Shown here piece after piece: positions 45,611-56,951 of a DNA stretch of 58,824 nucleotides. The DNA lies in assembly GCA_016177875.1 (NCBI GenBank), contig JACOUL010000019.1:1-58824 (forward strand), in the 5' to 3' direction. The notes under the pieces are model-generated. The model did not search any database, had not been told where the DNA came from, and saw nothing but the letters and a program-made list of their open reading frames with translations. The position numbers and the translations under genes are program-made. Every line of letters starts with the position of its first letter. The stretch's first letter is position 1. This DNA is from Burkholderiales bacterium. GTDB lineage: Bacteria > Pseudomonadota > Gammaproteobacteria > Burkholderiales > Burkholderiaceae_D.

Positions 45611-46381
45611 TTACGCTTCCTCGCTCAATTCGTCAGCACGTTCCTGCGCGGACCGCAAATCGAGCGTGCCTTCATAAATCGAGCGGCCGCAAATCACCGC
45701 TTCGATGCCTTCATGTTGCACGGCGCATAGTGCCTCTACATCCTTCAGGGAATGCACGCCACCCGAGGCGATGACAGGAATCGAAACGCTTTGCGCGAGC
45801 TTGACGGTGGCGTCGATATTCACGCCCATCATCATGCCGTCGCGGCCAATATCGGTGTAGACAATGGCTTCGCAGCCGTAGTCTTCGAATTTTTTGGCAA
45901 GATCGATCACTTCATGACCGGTCAGCTTGCTCCAGCCATCGGTCGCCACTTTGCCATCCTTGGCATCCAAGCCGACGATGATTTGACCGGGAAAAGCGCT
46001 GCATGCGTCATGCAGGAAACCGGGGCTCTTCACCGCCGCCGTGCCGATGATGATGTAGGAAAGGCCGTCATCGAGATAACGCTCGATCGTATCGAGATCG
46101 CGTATGCCCCCGCCCAACTGCACAGGAATTTCTTCGACGTCGTTTTCGTCGGCGTATTCTTGCACCGCGCGCAAAATCGCCTTGACGGCCGATTCATTTT
46201 TCGGCTTGCCGGCAAAGGCGCCGTTCAAGTCGACCAAATGCAATCGTCGCGCGCCTTGCGCCAACCAATGTCGCGCCATTTCGGCGGGGTCTTCCGAAAA
46301 CACGGTAGCCTGGTCCATGTCGCCTTGTTTTAAGCGGACACAGTGACCGTCCTTGAGATCGATTGCAGGTATGAGCAGCAT
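45611..46381 (-). CDS. hisA: ProFAR isomerase
   Basis: Isomerises N'-ProFAR to PRFAR, fourth step of histidine synthesis. The 256-residue TIM barrel starts [21 protein letters not shown] with catalytic Asp8, and contains [28 protein letters not shown] and [14 protein letters not shown]. The C-terminal tail of about 10 residues (RADELSEEA) is polar. It follows hisH with a 45-base gap. Confidence 0.97.
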   Translation of the reverse strand: MLLIPAIDLKDGHCVRLKQGDMDQATVFSEDPAEMARHWLAQGARRLHLVDLNGAFAGKPKNESAVKAILRAVQEYADENDVEEIPVQLGGGIRDLDTIERYLDDGLSYIIIGTAAVKSPGFLHDACSAFPGQIIVGLDAKDGKVATDGWSKLTGHEVIDLAKKFEDYGCEAIVYTDIGRDGMMMGVNIDATVKLAQSVSIPVIASGGVHSLKDVEALCAVQHEGIEAVICGRSIYEGTLDLRSAQERADELSEEA

Positions 46382-46426
46382 GGCTAGAATGAATGACGCA
46401 GTAAGTGGGTAAAGTCAATCAGGGTT

Positions 46427-47065
46427 TTAGGGATTCCAATGCACAAAATTCTTGTAGAGCTGCAAACCGGCTCCCGCACTTTTTTCGGGATGGAACTGGG
46501 TCGCAAAAATATTATCGCGCGCCACAGCACAGGTAAAGGGTGCTCCATAGTCCGTCAGTCCCAAGGTATGCGCCGGATCAGCCGGCACAGCATAGTAACT
46601 GTGCACAAAATAAAAATACGTCTCGTCGGCAATGCCGGTCCACAAGGGGTGCGACTGCGCTTGCTTGACGCGATTCCAACCCATTTGCGGTACTTTGAAA
46701 CGCGAGCCGTCTTCCTGCAACTTGCCGTCAAGTTGAAAACGCACCACTTTGCCGGGCAATAAACCCAGTCCCGGCGTATCGCCTTCCTCGCTCCAGTCAA
46801 ACAGCATTTGTTCGCCAACGCATACGCCGAATAGCGGCTTAGAGCGAGCCGCTTCCATCACAGCATCCTGCACACCCGACTCGCGTAAGCAGCGCATGCA
46901 ATCGGGTATCGCGCCCTGCCCGGGCAGCACCAAACGATCGGCGGACCGAATTTCCGCCAACTCGCCTGAGATGCGCACATCCGCTTCCGGCGCGGCATGC
47001 ATTAAGGCTTGCGCCACCGAACGCAGGTTCCCCATGCCGTAATCCACCACCACGATCTTAGTCAT
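46427..47065 (-). CDS. hisH: Imidazole glycerol phosphate synthase, amidotransferase subunit
   Basis: Glutaminase partner of HisF, 212 residues. Nucleophile Cys82 is in [18 protein letters not shown]; the His-Glu pair is in [15 protein letters not shown]. The N terminus [13 protein letters not shown] and [12 protein letters not shown] match HisH. It follows hisB by 22 bases. Confidence 0.96.
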   Translation of the reverse strand: MTKIVVVDYGMGNLRSVAQALMHAAPEADVRISGELAEIRSADRLVLPGQGAIPDCMRCLRESGVQDAVMEAARSKPLFGVCVGEQMLFDWSEEGDTPGLGLLPGKVVRFQLDGKLQEDGSRFKVPQMGWNRVKQAQSHPLWTGIADETYFYFVHSYYAVPADPAHTLGLTDYGAPFTCAVARDNIFATQFHPEKSAGAGLQLYKNFVHWNP

Positions 47066-47087
47066 ATCAATAAGCGTCGTTTAAGGC

Positions 47088-47684
47088 TTACAGGCTGCCC
47101 TTGGTGGAAGGAATGGTGCCGCCCGCACGCGGGTCCAATTCAGCGGCCATGCGCAACGCGCGGCCAAACGCTTTGAATACGGTTTCGCATTGATGATGCG
47201 CATTCTCGCCGCGCAGATTATCAATGTGCAGTGTGACCAGGGCGTGATTGACGAAACCCTGGAAAAATTCATGTGTGAGATCGACGTCAAAGGTGCCGAT
47301 CATCGAGCGTTTGAACGGCACGAAAAATTCAAGCCCCGGCCGGCCGGAAAAATCGACCACGACACGGGACAAAGCTTCATCGAGCGGCACATAAGAATGT
47401 CCGTAGCGGCGTATGCCCTTCTTGTCGCCGATGGCTTTGGCAACTGCCTGGCCAATTGTGATGCCGACGTCTTCCACGGTGTGGTGCGCATCGATATGCA
47501 AATCGCCCTTGGCATCGACATCCAGATCGATCAAGCCGTGCCGTGCAATCTGATCCAGCATGTGATCGAGAAATGGCACACCGGTATTCAGCTTTTGCTG
47601 GCCGGTGCCATCGAGATTGACGGCGACGCGAATCTGCGTCTCATTGGTATTGCGGGTGATTTCCGCACGACGTGGGGTGGACAT
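47088..47684 (-). CDS. hisB: Imidazoleglycerol-phosphate dehydratase
   Basis: Mn-dependent dehydration to imidazole-acetol phosphate. The 198-residue single-domain enzyme (no fused phosphatase) shows the two duplicated metal motifs [13 protein letters not shown] and [21 protein letters not shown], and [22 protein letters not shown]. The histidinol-phosphate phosphatase must be elsewhere. It follows hisC by 12 bases. Confidence 0.97.
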   Translation of the reverse strand: MSTPRRAEITRNTNETQIRVAVNLDGTGQQKLNTGVPFLDHMLDQIARHGLIDLDVDAKGDLHIDAHHTVEDVGITIGQAVAKAIGDKKGIRRYGHSYVPLDEALSRVVVDFSGRPGLEFFVPFKRSMIGTFDVDLTHEFFQGFVNHALVTLHIDNLRGENAHHQCETVFKAFGRALRMAAELDPRAGGTIPSTKGSL

Positions 47685-47696
47685 GATCGAAGAGAT

Positions 47697-48791
47697 CTAG
47701 GTTGGCGAAGAAAGAGAGGCGCGTAAAGCTTCCAGGAATAATGTGTTTTCTTGTGGTGTGCTGACATTCACTCTAAGGCAATTTTGCAGCAATGCATGCA
47801 TTTTACCTGCATTCTTAATCAGTATTTTGCGCTCTAGCAGACGGGAAAATACGGTATCGGCATTCACGCCCTGCCCTTGTATGCGAATCAGCAGGAAATT
47901 TGCCGACGACGGAAACACTTCTACGCAGGGCAAAGCCGCCAATGCTGCAGACAATTTTTCCCTTTCACTGCGTAATAATGCCGCCTGATTATCCAGTACC
48001 TCGACGTGTTCCATCATGAATTCGGCAGCAACCTGGGTCAATATATTCACATTATACGGCGGCCGGACTTTGTCAAATTCCGCCAGCAAGGCGGCGTCAG
48101 CTGCCATATAGCCCAAACGAATGCCCGCCAAACCCAGTTTGGAGACCGTGCGCATGACCACCAGATTGTTAAATTGGGTCAATCGCGACATGAAGCTGGC
48201 TTGCGCGAAAGGCTGATATGCCTCGTCCACGACCACGATACCCCTATCTCCAACGGCCTCGATAATTTCCTCCATCACATCGGCATCATAGAGATTTCCG
48301 GTAGGATTATTCGGATAAGCCAGGTAAGTAATCGCTGGCTTGTGCTCGCGAATAGCGGCGATCATAGCGTCGCGGTCCAGCGTGAAATCGGAACGAAGTG
48401 GCACGCCGACGAACTCCAGCCCAGCTAGACGCGCGTACACCGAATACATGACGAAAGCCGGCAAGGGCACCAATACCTTGGCACCGGGCTTGGCGCATGC
48501 AACCGACACAATCGAAATCAATTCGTCGGACCCGTTGCCGAGAATAACGCCCAAGCCGGCCGGCACACCGAGCGTGGCGCAAATCTTGGCCTTCAGCGTC
48601 GAATATGAAGCCACCGGATAGCGATTCAATTCCGCTTGTGCCAGCCGTCGCCCCAATTCGGTGCAAAGCTCTTCCGGCAATCGATACGGATTTTCCATGG
48701 CATCCAGTTTTACAAAACCGGATGCATCCGGCACGTGATAACCAGTCATGGCACGAACGTCGGCGCGAATAACATTTTCAATGAGCGACAC
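47697..48791 (-). CDS. hisC: Histidinol-phosphate aminotransferase
   Basis: PLP enzyme converting imidazole-acetol phosphate to histidinol phosphate, 364 residues. Motifs seen are [52 protein letters not shown] and the PLP lysine in [19 protein letters not shown] at 48791 has AGAGG six bases upstream and gives [15 protein letters not shown], like relatives; a GTG at 48797 is also possible. The ribosome-binding site lies inside the methyltransferase gene, whose stop is 14 bases inside hisC. Confidence 0.95.
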   Translation of the reverse strand: MSLIENVIRADVRAMTGYHVPDASGFVKLDAMENPYRLPEELCTELGRRLAQAELNRYPVASYSTLKAKICATLGVPAGLGVILGNGSDELISIVSVACAKPGAKVLVPLPAFVMYSVYARLAGLEFVGVPLRSDFTLDRDAMIAAIREHKPAITYLAYPNNPTGNLYDADVMEEIIEAVGDRGIVVVDEAYQPFAQASFMSRLTQFNNLVVMRTVSKLGLAGIRLGYMAADAALLAEFDKVRPPYNVNILTQVAAEFMMEHVEVLDNQAALLRSEREKLSAALAALPCVEVFPSSANFLLIRIQGQGVNADTVFSRLLERKILIKNAGKMHALLQNCLRVNVSTPQENTLFLEALRASLSSPT

Positions 48792-49554
48792 GATCACCCT
48801 CTTTCAATGCGGCCAAACGCGCCGCAATCATTTGACAATAATCGGGATTCAATTCAAAACCTGCAAAATTGCGCCCACAACGTTTGGCGGCGGCGGCCGT
48901 CGTGCCGCTTCCCATGAATGGATCAAGCACTACGCCATTCGGCGGACAAGATGCCTTCACCATGCGCTCAATAATCTCCAGCGGCTTTTGCGTCGGATGA
49001 TCGGCCCGCTCGCGATGTTCGCGATGCAGCCGCGACACGCTCCACACATCCTTGGGGTTGTAGCCTACTTCCAGCCATTTAGCACCGACGAAGATTGAAC
49101 GCGAGCGCGCCTTCTTGGTTTCCGCATCATATGGAATGCGCACTGCATCCAAGTCAAAATAATAATCCTTGGCTTTGACGAAAAATCCGACCGTGTCATG
49201 CACCGATGAAAACTTGCGGGTGCTGCCACCCATGGACGGCACGCGCCTATCCCAAATAATTTCATTCACCATCGTCATGCGCTGCTTCAACATGACGAAC
49301 ACTTCCGGCGAATAACGCCAAGTCAAAAAAATATACAGGCTGCCGTTAGCCTTCAATTTGGGAAGCGCAATATCGATCCATTGCTGCATCCATCGCAGAT
49401 AGGCTTCCGTATCGAGCTTATCCGAATCGTTGCCGTAATCCTTACCCAGTCCGTAAGGCGGATCGGCAATGATCAAGTCGATCGATGCATCGGGAATGCG
49501 CTGCATGCCTTGCAACGCATCTTCGCACATCACTTGATTGAGCCAGTCGCTCAT
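48778..49554 (-). CDS. Orphan DNA (adenine-N6 or cytosine-N4) methyltransferase
   Basis: Amino-methyltransferase of 258 residues. The catalytic motif Asp31-Pro-Pro-Tyr34 ([14 protein letters not shown]) precedes the SAM-binding motif at 211-219 (DPFMGSGTT), the order of the beta class (CcrM, YhdJ, M.HinfI). [15 protein letters not shown] is also typical. No large extra target-recognition or C-terminal domain exists, so it resembles YhdJ more than CcrM. It shares one base with the hisD stop and overlaps hisC by 14 or 20 bases. No restriction endonuclease is nearby, so it is an orphan enzyme of unknown target. Its position inside the his operon is unusual. Confidence 0.9.
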   Translation of the reverse strand: MSDWLNQVMCEDALQGMQRIPDASIDLIIADPPYGLGKDYGNDSDKLDTEAYLRWMQQWIDIALPKLKANGSLYIFLTWRYSPEVFVMLKQRMTMVNEIIWDRRVPSMGGSTRKFSSVHDTVGFFVKAKDYYFDLDAVRIPYDAETKKARSRSIFVGAKWLEVGYNPKDVWSVSRLHREHRERADHPTQKPLEIIERMVKASCPPNGVVLDPFMGSGTTAAAAKRCGRNFAGFELNPDYCQMIAARLAALKEGDRVAH

Positions 49555-50867
49555 TATTTCAATCGATACTCTGCGGACTTGGCGTGCGCCTGCAAGCCCT
49601 CGCCATAAGCGAGTTCGGCTGCGATCTTGCCCAAGGTCTGCGCACCCGCTTCACTGACGTGAATGATGCTGGACCGCTTCTGAAAATCATACACACCGAG
49701 CGGCGAGGAAAAGCGCGCCGTGCGCGAAGTCGGCAAGACGTGATTGGGACCTGCGCAATAATCGCCCAAGGATTCCGAGGAAAAGCGTCCCAGGAACATG
49801 GCGCCGGCATGACGCACTTGATCTGCCCACTGCTGCGGATTATCGGAAGAAATTTCCAGGTGTTCCGGTGCGATGAAATTGGCGATGTCGCATGCCTCTT
49901 GCATGTCGCGCACCTTGATCAATGCCCCGCGCTTGGTAAGCGATGTGCGAATCACTTCCTTACGCGGCATGGCGTCCAGCAATTTATCGATACTGGCCTT
50001 GACCTTTTCTATGTAAGCTACATCCGGGCAGAGCAAAATCGACTGCGCCAATTCATCGTGCTCGGCTTGCGAAAACAAATCCATCACCACCCAATCCGGA
50101 TCGGTGGTGCCATCGCAAATCACCAGAATCTCGGAGGGTCCGGCAATCATGTCGATACCCACGATGCCGAACACGCGACGTTTGGCGGCGGCCACATAGG
50201 CATTGCCGGGGCCGACGATTTTGTCGACGGCGGGAACGGTTGCGGTGCCGTACGCAAGCGCGCCGACTGCTTGGGCGCCGCCGATAGTGAATACTCTGTC
50301 GACACCGGCAATCGCCGCAGCTGCCAGCACCAAGTCATTTTTTACGCCCGCCGGGGTGGGCACCACCATAACCACTTCCGCCACGCCTGCGACCTTGGCG
50401 GGAATGGCATTCATCAATACCGAAGAAGGATAAGCAGCCTTACCGCCGGGAACATAGAGGCCGACGCGATCCAGGGGCGTCACCTTTTGGCCGAGTACCG
50501 TCCCATCGGCTTCGGTATAGGAAAAGCCGGCAGATCCGCATTCGGATTTCTGGCGCTCATGGTAGGCGCGCACGCGATCCGCCGCGGATTGCAAGGCACC
50601 TCTACGCAATGGCGAAAGACCGGCGAGGGCAATCTCCAGCTCGTTCTTTGAGATTTCCAGCGCAGCGACGCTTTGCGTGTTGAGCTTATCGAACTGATTG
50701 GTGTATTCCAGCACGGCGGCATCGCCTCGCGCTTTCACTGCCGCAAGAATAGTGGCGGCCGCGCGATCAATAGCTTCGTCTTCGCCGGCCTCGACCGCAA
50801 GTACATCAGCTAATTTTGATTTGAAGTCGGCTTCGCTTGAATCGAGAGTGCGGATTTGAATGGACAT
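49554..50867 (-). CDS. hisD: Histidinol dehydrogenase
   Basis: Zinc- and NAD-dependent oxidation of histidinol to histidine, last two steps of the pathway. The 437-residue protein contains [50 protein letters not shown], the zinc-ligand segment [11 protein letters not shown] and [18 protein letters not shown]. It follows hisG by 13 bases and is coupled to the methyltransferase by TAATG. Confidence 0.97.
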   Translation of the reverse strand: MSIQIRTLDSSEADFKSKLADVLAVEAGEDEAIDRAAATILAAVKARGDAAVLEYTNQFDKLNTQSVAALEISKNELEIALAGLSPLRRGALQSAADRVRAYHERQKSECGSAGFSYTEADGTVLGQKVTPLDRVGLYVPGGKAAYPSSVLMNAIPAKVAGVAEVVMVVPTPAGVKNDLVLAAAAIAGVDRVFTIGGAQAVGALAYGTATVPAVDKIVGPGNAYVAAAKRRVFGIVGIDMIAGPSEILVICDGTTDPDWVVMDLFSQAEHDELAQSILLCPDVAYIEKVKASIDKLLDAMPRKEVIRTSLTKRGALIKVRDMQEACDIANFIAPEHLEISSDNPQQWADQVRHAGAMFLGRFSSESLGDYCAGPNHVLPTSRTARFSSPLGVYDFQKRSSIIHVSEAGAQTLGKIAAELAYGEGLQAHAKSAEYRLK

Positions 50868-50880
50868 AATGTGAATGCGC

Positions 50881-51533
50881 TTAGGCTTTTCGCTTAGAGG
50901 CTTGCTCGAACGCCGCCAGAATCGGCTGCAGGCGTTCGCGCTTCAATTTCAAAGCGGCTTGGTTCACAACAAGCCGCGAAGAAATTTCCATGATGTGCTC
51001 GACCTCAATCAAATTATTTGCGCGCAAGGTGCTGCCGGTGCTGACCAAATCGACGATCGCATCCGACAGTCCAACCAATGGCGCCAACTCCATCGAGCCG
51101 TACAGTTTGATCAAGTCAACATGCACGCCCTTAGCGGCAAAATGCTCGCGTGCGCATTGCACATACTTAGTGGCGACACGCAAGCGTGCTCCATGTCGCA
51201 CGGCGCTGGCGTAATCAAATCCGGCTTGCACCGCAACCGACATACGGCATTTCGCGATATTTAAATCAATCGGTTGATACAAGCCTTCGCCGCCATGCTC
51301 CAGCAACACGTCCTTACCAGCCACACCGAAATCAGCGGCGCCGTATTGCACGTAAGTCGGTACGTCGGATGCGCGCACGATGATCACGCGTACATTCGGA
51401 TCGTTGGTCGGCAAAATCAGTTTGCGCGAAGTTTCCGAGTCTTCAGTCACCGTAATGCCCGCCGCCTGCAATAGCGGCATGGTTTCTTCAAAGATGCGGC
51501 CCTTGGATAAGGCAAGCGTCAGTTGCTGATCCA

Positions 51534-51534
<1 letters not shown>
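50881..51534 (-). CDS. hisG: ATP phosphoribosyltransferase, short form
   Basis: First committed step of histidine synthesis. The 217-residue protein is the short HisG_S form lacking the C-terminal regulatory domain, so it should work with HisZ, which is not in the window. Motifs include [32 protein letters not shown] and [22 protein letters not shown] for PRPP binding. Its ATG shares one base with the murA stop. Confidence 0.96.
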
Positions 51535-53019
<1,485 letters not shown>

Positions 53020-53032
53020 AATGAATGAATTC

Positions 53033-53788
53033 TTAGTGACGCAACTTATAGCCGGAACGCAGCAATTGAATGGCGAAACCGGCCAGCAAAATAAAAAACA
53101 CCACCACGATGATAAAGCTGGTGCCCGGGTCGACGTCCGACTGTCCGAAAAAACCATACCGGAATCCGTCGATCATGTAAAAAAACGGGTTGAAACGCGA
53201 TACTGCCTGCCAAAATACGGGCAGTGAATGAATCGAGTAAAACACGCCGGACAAAAAAGTCGCCGGCATGATCAAAAAATTCTGAAATGCCGCCAACTGG
53301 TCAAACTTCTCCGCCCAAATACCGGCAATCAAACCCATGGTGCCGAGAATTGCCGCGCCTAATAGCGCAAACAATGCAATCCACCATGGCGCAACAAACG
53401 ATAACTTGGCAAACCAAGCCGTGATAATGAAAACACCCAAACCCACGGCCAAACCCCGCACCACAGCTGCCAACACATAGGCGCCGAATAATTCCCAATG
53501 CGACAAGGGCGGCAACAGGATGAAGACCAGATTACCGGTAATCTTAGACTGGATCAGGGATGAAGATGAATTGGCAAATGCATTTTGCAGCACGCTCATC
53601 ATCACCAGACCAGGAATCAAAAACGAGGTGTACTGCACACCCGGATACACATGCACATGATCTTCCAGGACATGCCCGAAAATCAAGAGGTACAGCATGG
53701 CGGTCAGGATAGGCGCGGTAATAGTTTGGGTCGCCACCTTCCAGAAACGCAGCACTTCCTTATAAAACAGGGTCAAGAAGCCGGTCAT
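53033..53788 (-). CDS. ABC-2 type transporter permease
   Basis: Integral membrane protein of 251 residues with six hydrophobic segments, YadH/NodJ-like. It includes the ABC-2 signature region MSVLQNAFANSSSSLIQSKITGNLVFILLPPLSHWE and the conserved PATFLSGVFYSIHSLPVFWQAVSRFNPFFYMIDGFRYGFFG ending. Exports an unknown substrate with the ATPase whose stop overlaps its start by four bases. The pair is conserved between mlaB and ibaG in Burkholderiales. Confidence 0.93.
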   Translation of the reverse strand: MTGFLTLFYKEVLRFWKVATQTITAPILTAMLYLLIFGHVLEDHVHVYPGVQYTSFLIPGLVMMSVLQNAFANSSSSLIQSKITGNLVFILLPPLSHWELFGAYVLAAVVRGLAVGLGVFIITAWFAKLSFVAPWWIALFALLGAAILGTMGLIAGIWAEKFDQLAAFQNFLIMPATFLSGVFYSIHSLPVFWQAVSRFNPFFYMIDGFRYGFFGQSDVDPGTSFIIVVVFFILLAGFAIQLLRSGYKLRH

Positions 53789-54696
53789 TTCTCGCCTTCC
53801 ATGATCTGAATGAAGACGTCTTCCAAATCCGCCTGTTGCAACTGCATATCTTGGACTACCGCGCCCGCTTCACGCAGCGCTGTGAGAATCGGCTCGACTT
53901 CAGCGTAGTCGGTCACACGCAAGGTGAATTTATTGTTGCCGGCTATCAGTTCGTCAGGATGCGATACCAAGGGCTTCAATCGATCAGGCAAAACCCCAGC
54001 CAAAGTCACCACCAATTGGGAGCCGGAAATACGTCGAATCAGTGCAGCAGTAGTATCCAACGCGACCACCTTGCCAGCCTTGAGCATAGCGATGCGATTG
54101 CATAAAGCTTGCGCTTCTTCCAAGTAATGCGTGGTCAACACCACGGTATGCCCTTCGCGATTCAAGCGAGCAACGAACTTCCACAGCGTTTGACGCAACT
54201 CGACGTCGACGCCGGCAGTCGGCTCATCCAGCACAATGACCGGTGGCTTGTGCACCAAGGCTTGCGCCACGAGCACGCGCCTTTTCATGCCACCCGATAG
54301 CGAACGCATGTTGGCGTCGGCCTTGTTCGTCAAATCGAGGTTGTGCATCACCTCATCGATCCACGCATCATTGTTTTTCAGACCGAAATAGCCCGATTGC
54401 ATGCGCAAGGTCTCGCGCACGGTGAAAAAGGGATCGAACACTAGCTCTTGCGGCACGACGCCAAGTAGCTTACGCGCTTGCCTGAAGTCGCGCACCACGT
54501 CGTGGCCATGAATCGCCACTTGCCCGGCATCGGGCCGACTCAGCCCTGCAATGATGGAAATGAGTGTCGTCTTGCCGGCACCATTGGGACCAAGCAATCC
54601 AAAAAACTCGCCCTGCTCGATCGCCAGCGAAACGCCGCCGAGTGCTTGCACGGTGCGGAAGCGTTTTTCGACATTGGTAATCTGGATCGCTGCCAT
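53785..54696 (-). CDS. ABC transporter ATP-binding protein
   Basis: YadG/NodI-like ATPase, 303 residues. Walker A GPNGAGKTTLIS, Q loop around GVVPQELVFDPFFTVRE, ABC signature SLSGGMKRRVLVAQAL, Walker B VIVLDEPTAGVD and the switch histidine in LTTHYLEEA are all present. A GTG at 54714 could start it, but the ATG at 54696 (MAAIQITNVEKRF) is more likely. It pairs with the permease downstream. The 105-base gap before it is the largest in the mla-his-tat array. Confidence 0.94.
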   Translation of the reverse strand: MAAIQITNVEKRFRTVQALGGVSLAIEQGEFFGLLGPNGAGKTTLISIIAGLSRPDAGQVAIHGHDVVRDFRQARKLLGVVPQELVFDPFFTVRETLRMQSGYFGLKNNDAWIDEVMHNLDLTNKADANMRSLSGGMKRRVLVAQALVHKPPVIVLDEPTAGVDVELRQTLWKFVARLNREGHTVVLTTHYLEEAQALCNRIAMLKAGKVVALDTTAALIRRISGSQLVVTLAGVLPDRLKPLVSHPDELIAGNNKFTLRVTDYAEVEPILTALREAGAVVQDMQLQQADLEDVFIQIMEGEK

Positions 54697-54751
54697 GATA
54701 TTTACAAAAGACACCGCGATTCACACAAGCGAAACGTGGCGAAAACCTTTG

Positions 54752-54757
54752 ATTATA
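54752..54757 (-). promoter_or_regulatory. Possible internal promoter upstream of the ABC pair
   Basis: On the minus strand a perfect TATAAT lies 56 bases before the ABC ATPase start, in the largest gap of the array. No acceptable -35 exists at 16-18 bases (a TTGAGC is only 13 bases away), so this is only a candidate site for separate transcription of the ABC-ibaG-murA-his part. Confidence 0.3.
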
Positions 54758-54801
54758 GGGGATTTCCGGGGCTCAAGCCGCCAGGAGGAGGGGGATAAAA
54801 T

Positions 54802-55077
54802 TCAATGGTGCGGCAAGTCGGCGCGCGGTAGCGCATGGCCGACTCCATACAAGTCCATCAAGCTCTGCAAGTTGTCGGGCACATGAATGAATGCCAACAC
54901 TACGCCGCGCCGCAACGCGGCACGCTGCCAGCCCACCAATGTAGCAACGGCTGTGGAATCCACAGCCGGCACAGCGGCGAAATCGAATTCGGTTTCCCCT
55001 GCCGCAATCGCATCTAAACCTGCCTGATAGGCCTTTCTGGCCAGGTCGCGGGTAAGAGGAAAGGCTGGCTGATACAT
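54802..55077 (-). CDS. mlaB: MlaB STAS-domain protein
   Basis: Cytoplasmic STAS protein of 91 residues that stabilises the MlaFE ABC transporter. It shows FDFAAVPAVDSTAVATLVGWQRAALRRGVVLAFIHVPDNLQSLMDLYGV; the Asp-Ser-Thr of the STAS phosphorylation-type site is intact. It follows mlaC by 7 bases. Short length is normal for MlaB. Confidence 0.9.
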   Translation of the reverse strand: MYQPAFPLTRDLARKAYQAGLDAIAAGETEFDFAAVPAVDSTAVATLVGWQRAALRRGVVLAFIHVPDNLQSLMDLYGVGHALPRADLPHH

Positions 55078-55084
55078 TGATAGA

Positions 55085-55735
55085 TTACGAAGACGTCTTG
55101 CCGGTCTTCGCTGCTGCTGCAGCTAAGCGCTTGTTTTTTTCCGTCAACACTTTGATCAAGCCATCAATGCCGCTTCTACCGATTTCCGTGGCAAAGCTAC
55201 CTTTATAGGATTCGACCAGCCAAGCGCCGAGGACATTCATGTCATAAATTTTCCAACCGGTCGGCAATTTTTCCAAACGATAATTAAGCTGAATCGGTTC
55301 GCCGCGCGGCTGCAATACCTGCGAACGTACTTCCACTTCGGTATCGGCCGGATCGGCACGGAATGGGCGGAATTCCAGCTTTTGGTCGCGGATTTGGGAA
55401 ATCGCGCCGGAGTAGGTATAAACCAAGAGGGCACGGAATTCATCCGTCAATTGCTTACGCTGCTCCGGAGTGGCTTCACGCCAATAACGTCCGACCGCCA
55501 GCGAAGTCATTCGCTCGAAATCCACGTGAGGCAAAATTTTCGCCTCTACCAGCTCCAACACTTTTTTCTGATTTCCGCCTTGAATATCTTTGTCGGTCTT
55601 AGCGATTTCCAACACTTCCTGGCTGATGCGCTTCACTAAGGCATCGGGCGCTTCTTGCGCTGCTGCAAAACCGGAAAAACCGAACACGGCAATCGCCGCC
55701 AGCATTGCGAAAAACTTATTAAACATATGCATCAT
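55085..55735 (-). CDS. mlaC: Periplasmic phospholipid-binding protein MlaC
   Basis: Shuttles phospholipid between the MlaA and MlaFEDB complexes. The 216-residue protein has a signal peptide (cut after about residue 26, FAAA|Q) and the MlaC/Ttg2D segments FERMTSLAVGRYWREATPEQRKQLTDEFRALLVYTYSGAI and GWKIYDMNVLGAWLVESYKGSFATEI. Any of three nearby ATGs (55735, 55732, 55726) could be the start. It follows mlaA with 34 bases between. Confidence 0.95.
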   Translation of the reverse strand: MMHMFNKFFAMLAAIAVFGFSGFAAAQEAPDALVKRISQEVLEIAKTDKDIQGGNQKKVLELVEAKILPHVDFERMTSLAVGRYWREATPEQRKQLTDEFRALLVYTYSGAISQIRDQKLEFRPFRADPADTEVEVRSQVLQPRGEPIQLNYRLEKLPTGWKIYDMNVLGAWLVESYKGSFATEIGRSGIDGLIKVLTEKNKRLAAAAAKTGKTSS

Positions 55736-55769
55736 TTATCTAAACTTGAAAGCTTAATCATACCTCAGA

Positions 55770-56468
55770 CTATTTTTTGGAGTCGGACGATCCATAATTG
55801 TCCCGGATAGTGTTTTCCCGCCGTTGCAGGTAGGCGTCGCGCACGAATTCGTAAGGATCCAGCGCGGCTTCTTCAATCAAATTCGATGCACCCATCAAGG
55901 CAGCGCGATTGTCGATCACGCGCACTACGCTGCCGGCGTTACGCACTTTCATAGGGCGTTTATACGTCCATAAATCGCCGCTGATATCCACCGGCAGGGC
56001 GACGGAATCACGCAAGGTCGAAGGCCCGAAAAAAGGCAATACGACATACGGTCCCGATCCGACGCCCCAGGTCCCGAGCGTTTGACCAAAGTCTTCATTG
56101 TGCTTAGTGAGGCCGGCATCGCTTGCAACATCAATCAAGCCGAGCAAGCCAAATGAAGTGTTGATCGTCACGCGCATGAAGTCCGACGCGCCCTGTTCGC
56201 CTTTGCCTTGCAATACGTCATTCACCAAAGTCCAGACATCGCCGATGTTGCCGAAAAAGTTGCCGATGGCTGTTTGGACAAACGAAGGCAGTAAATCACT
56301 GTACAACTTAGCTGCCGGCTTTAACGCTGCCTTGTCCAAGGTATCGTTAAATCCAAACATGGCTCGGTTGAAGCCTTCGAATGGATCACGCGGGTTACCC
56401 GCAGTGGCACAACCGGCCAAGGCCAATACGATTGCCACTTTACCAAGGAACCGCGCCCAGGTTTTCAT
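55770..56468 (-). CDS. mlaA: Outer-membrane lipoprotein MlaA (VacJ)
   Basis: Removes phospholipids from the outer leaflet of the outer membrane. The 232-residue lipoprotein has lipobox LAGC with Cys20, then DPFEGFNRAMFGFNDTLDKAALKP, FFGNIGDVWTLVNDVLQGK, FGQTLGTWGVGSGPYVVLPFFGPSTLRD, all VacJ-family hallmarks. Here mlaA is inside the mla operon, as in other betaproteobacteria. It starts two bases after the mlaD stop. Confidence 0.96.
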   Translation of the reverse strand: MKTWARFLGKVAIVLALAGCATAGNPRDPFEGFNRAMFGFNDTLDKAALKPAAKLYSDLLPSFVQTAIGNFFGNIGDVWTLVNDVLQGKGEQGASDFMRVTINTSFGLLGLIDVASDAGLTKHNEDFGQTLGTWGVGSGPYVVLPFFGPSTLRDSVALPVDISGDLWTYKRPMKVRNAGSVVRVIDNRAALMGASNLIEEAALDPYEFVRDAYLQRRENTIRDNYGSSDSKK

Positions 56469-56470
56469 TA

Positions 56471-56938
56471 TTATTTTTCCTTCCCTTCGGCCGCTTTATT
56501 GAATAAGAACTGCCCGATCAGGTTTTCCAGCACGATAGCCGACTGCGTCATTTTGATGCGGTCACCCGCCGCTAAGTTGTTAACGTCGCCGCCCGGCTCC
56601 AGGCCGACATATTGTTCTCCTAATAAGCCGGAGGTCAAAATCTTGGCAGAGGTATCTTTTGGAAATTTGTAGCGGCTATCTAAGTTTAACGTCACCGAAG
56701 CTTGAAAACTTTTGTCGTCAAAGCGAATTTCCGCAACACGGCCCACCACCACGCCCGCGCTTTTGACCGGCGCACGCGGTTTTAAGCCGCCGATATTGTC
56801 AAATTTAGTGACAACCGGATAGGTCTCGGCAAACGAAAAGCTGCTCATATTGCCCGCCTTCATAGCGAGAAAAAACAATGCGGCGGCACCGATCAAGACA
56901 AACAAGCCCACCCACAAATCAAATGATTTTCTTTGCAT
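56471..56938 (-). CDS. mlaD: MCE-domain protein MlaD
   Basis: Inner-membrane anchored hexameric MCE protein, 155 residues. One membrane helix (LWVGLFVLIGAAALFFLAM) is followed by a single MCE domain with VVTKFDNIGGLKPRAPVKSAGVVVGRV and TSGLLGEQYVGLEPGGD. Links MlaFE to MlaC. It follows mlaE by 13 bases. Confidence 0.95.
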   Translation of the reverse strand: MQRKSFDLWVGLFVLIGAAALFFLAMKAGNMSSFSFAETYPVVTKFDNIGGLKPRAPVKSAGVVVGRVAEIRFDDKSFQASVTLNLDSRYKFPKDTSAKILTSGLLGEQYVGLEPGGDVNNLAAGDRIKMTQSAIVLENLIGQFLFNKAAEGKEK

Positions 56939-56951
56939 ACGGAAGATCCGA

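Noticed and set aside
49584..50651. A 355-codon plus-strand frame opposite hisD
   Set aside because: Its length comes from the codon bias of hisD on the other strand; its composition (His/Arg/Gly-rich, no motif) is typical of an antisense shadow.
54775..54800. GC- and purine-rich stretch before mlaB end as a ribosome-binding site on the plus strand
   Set aside because: No plus-strand frame with a sensible product follows it.
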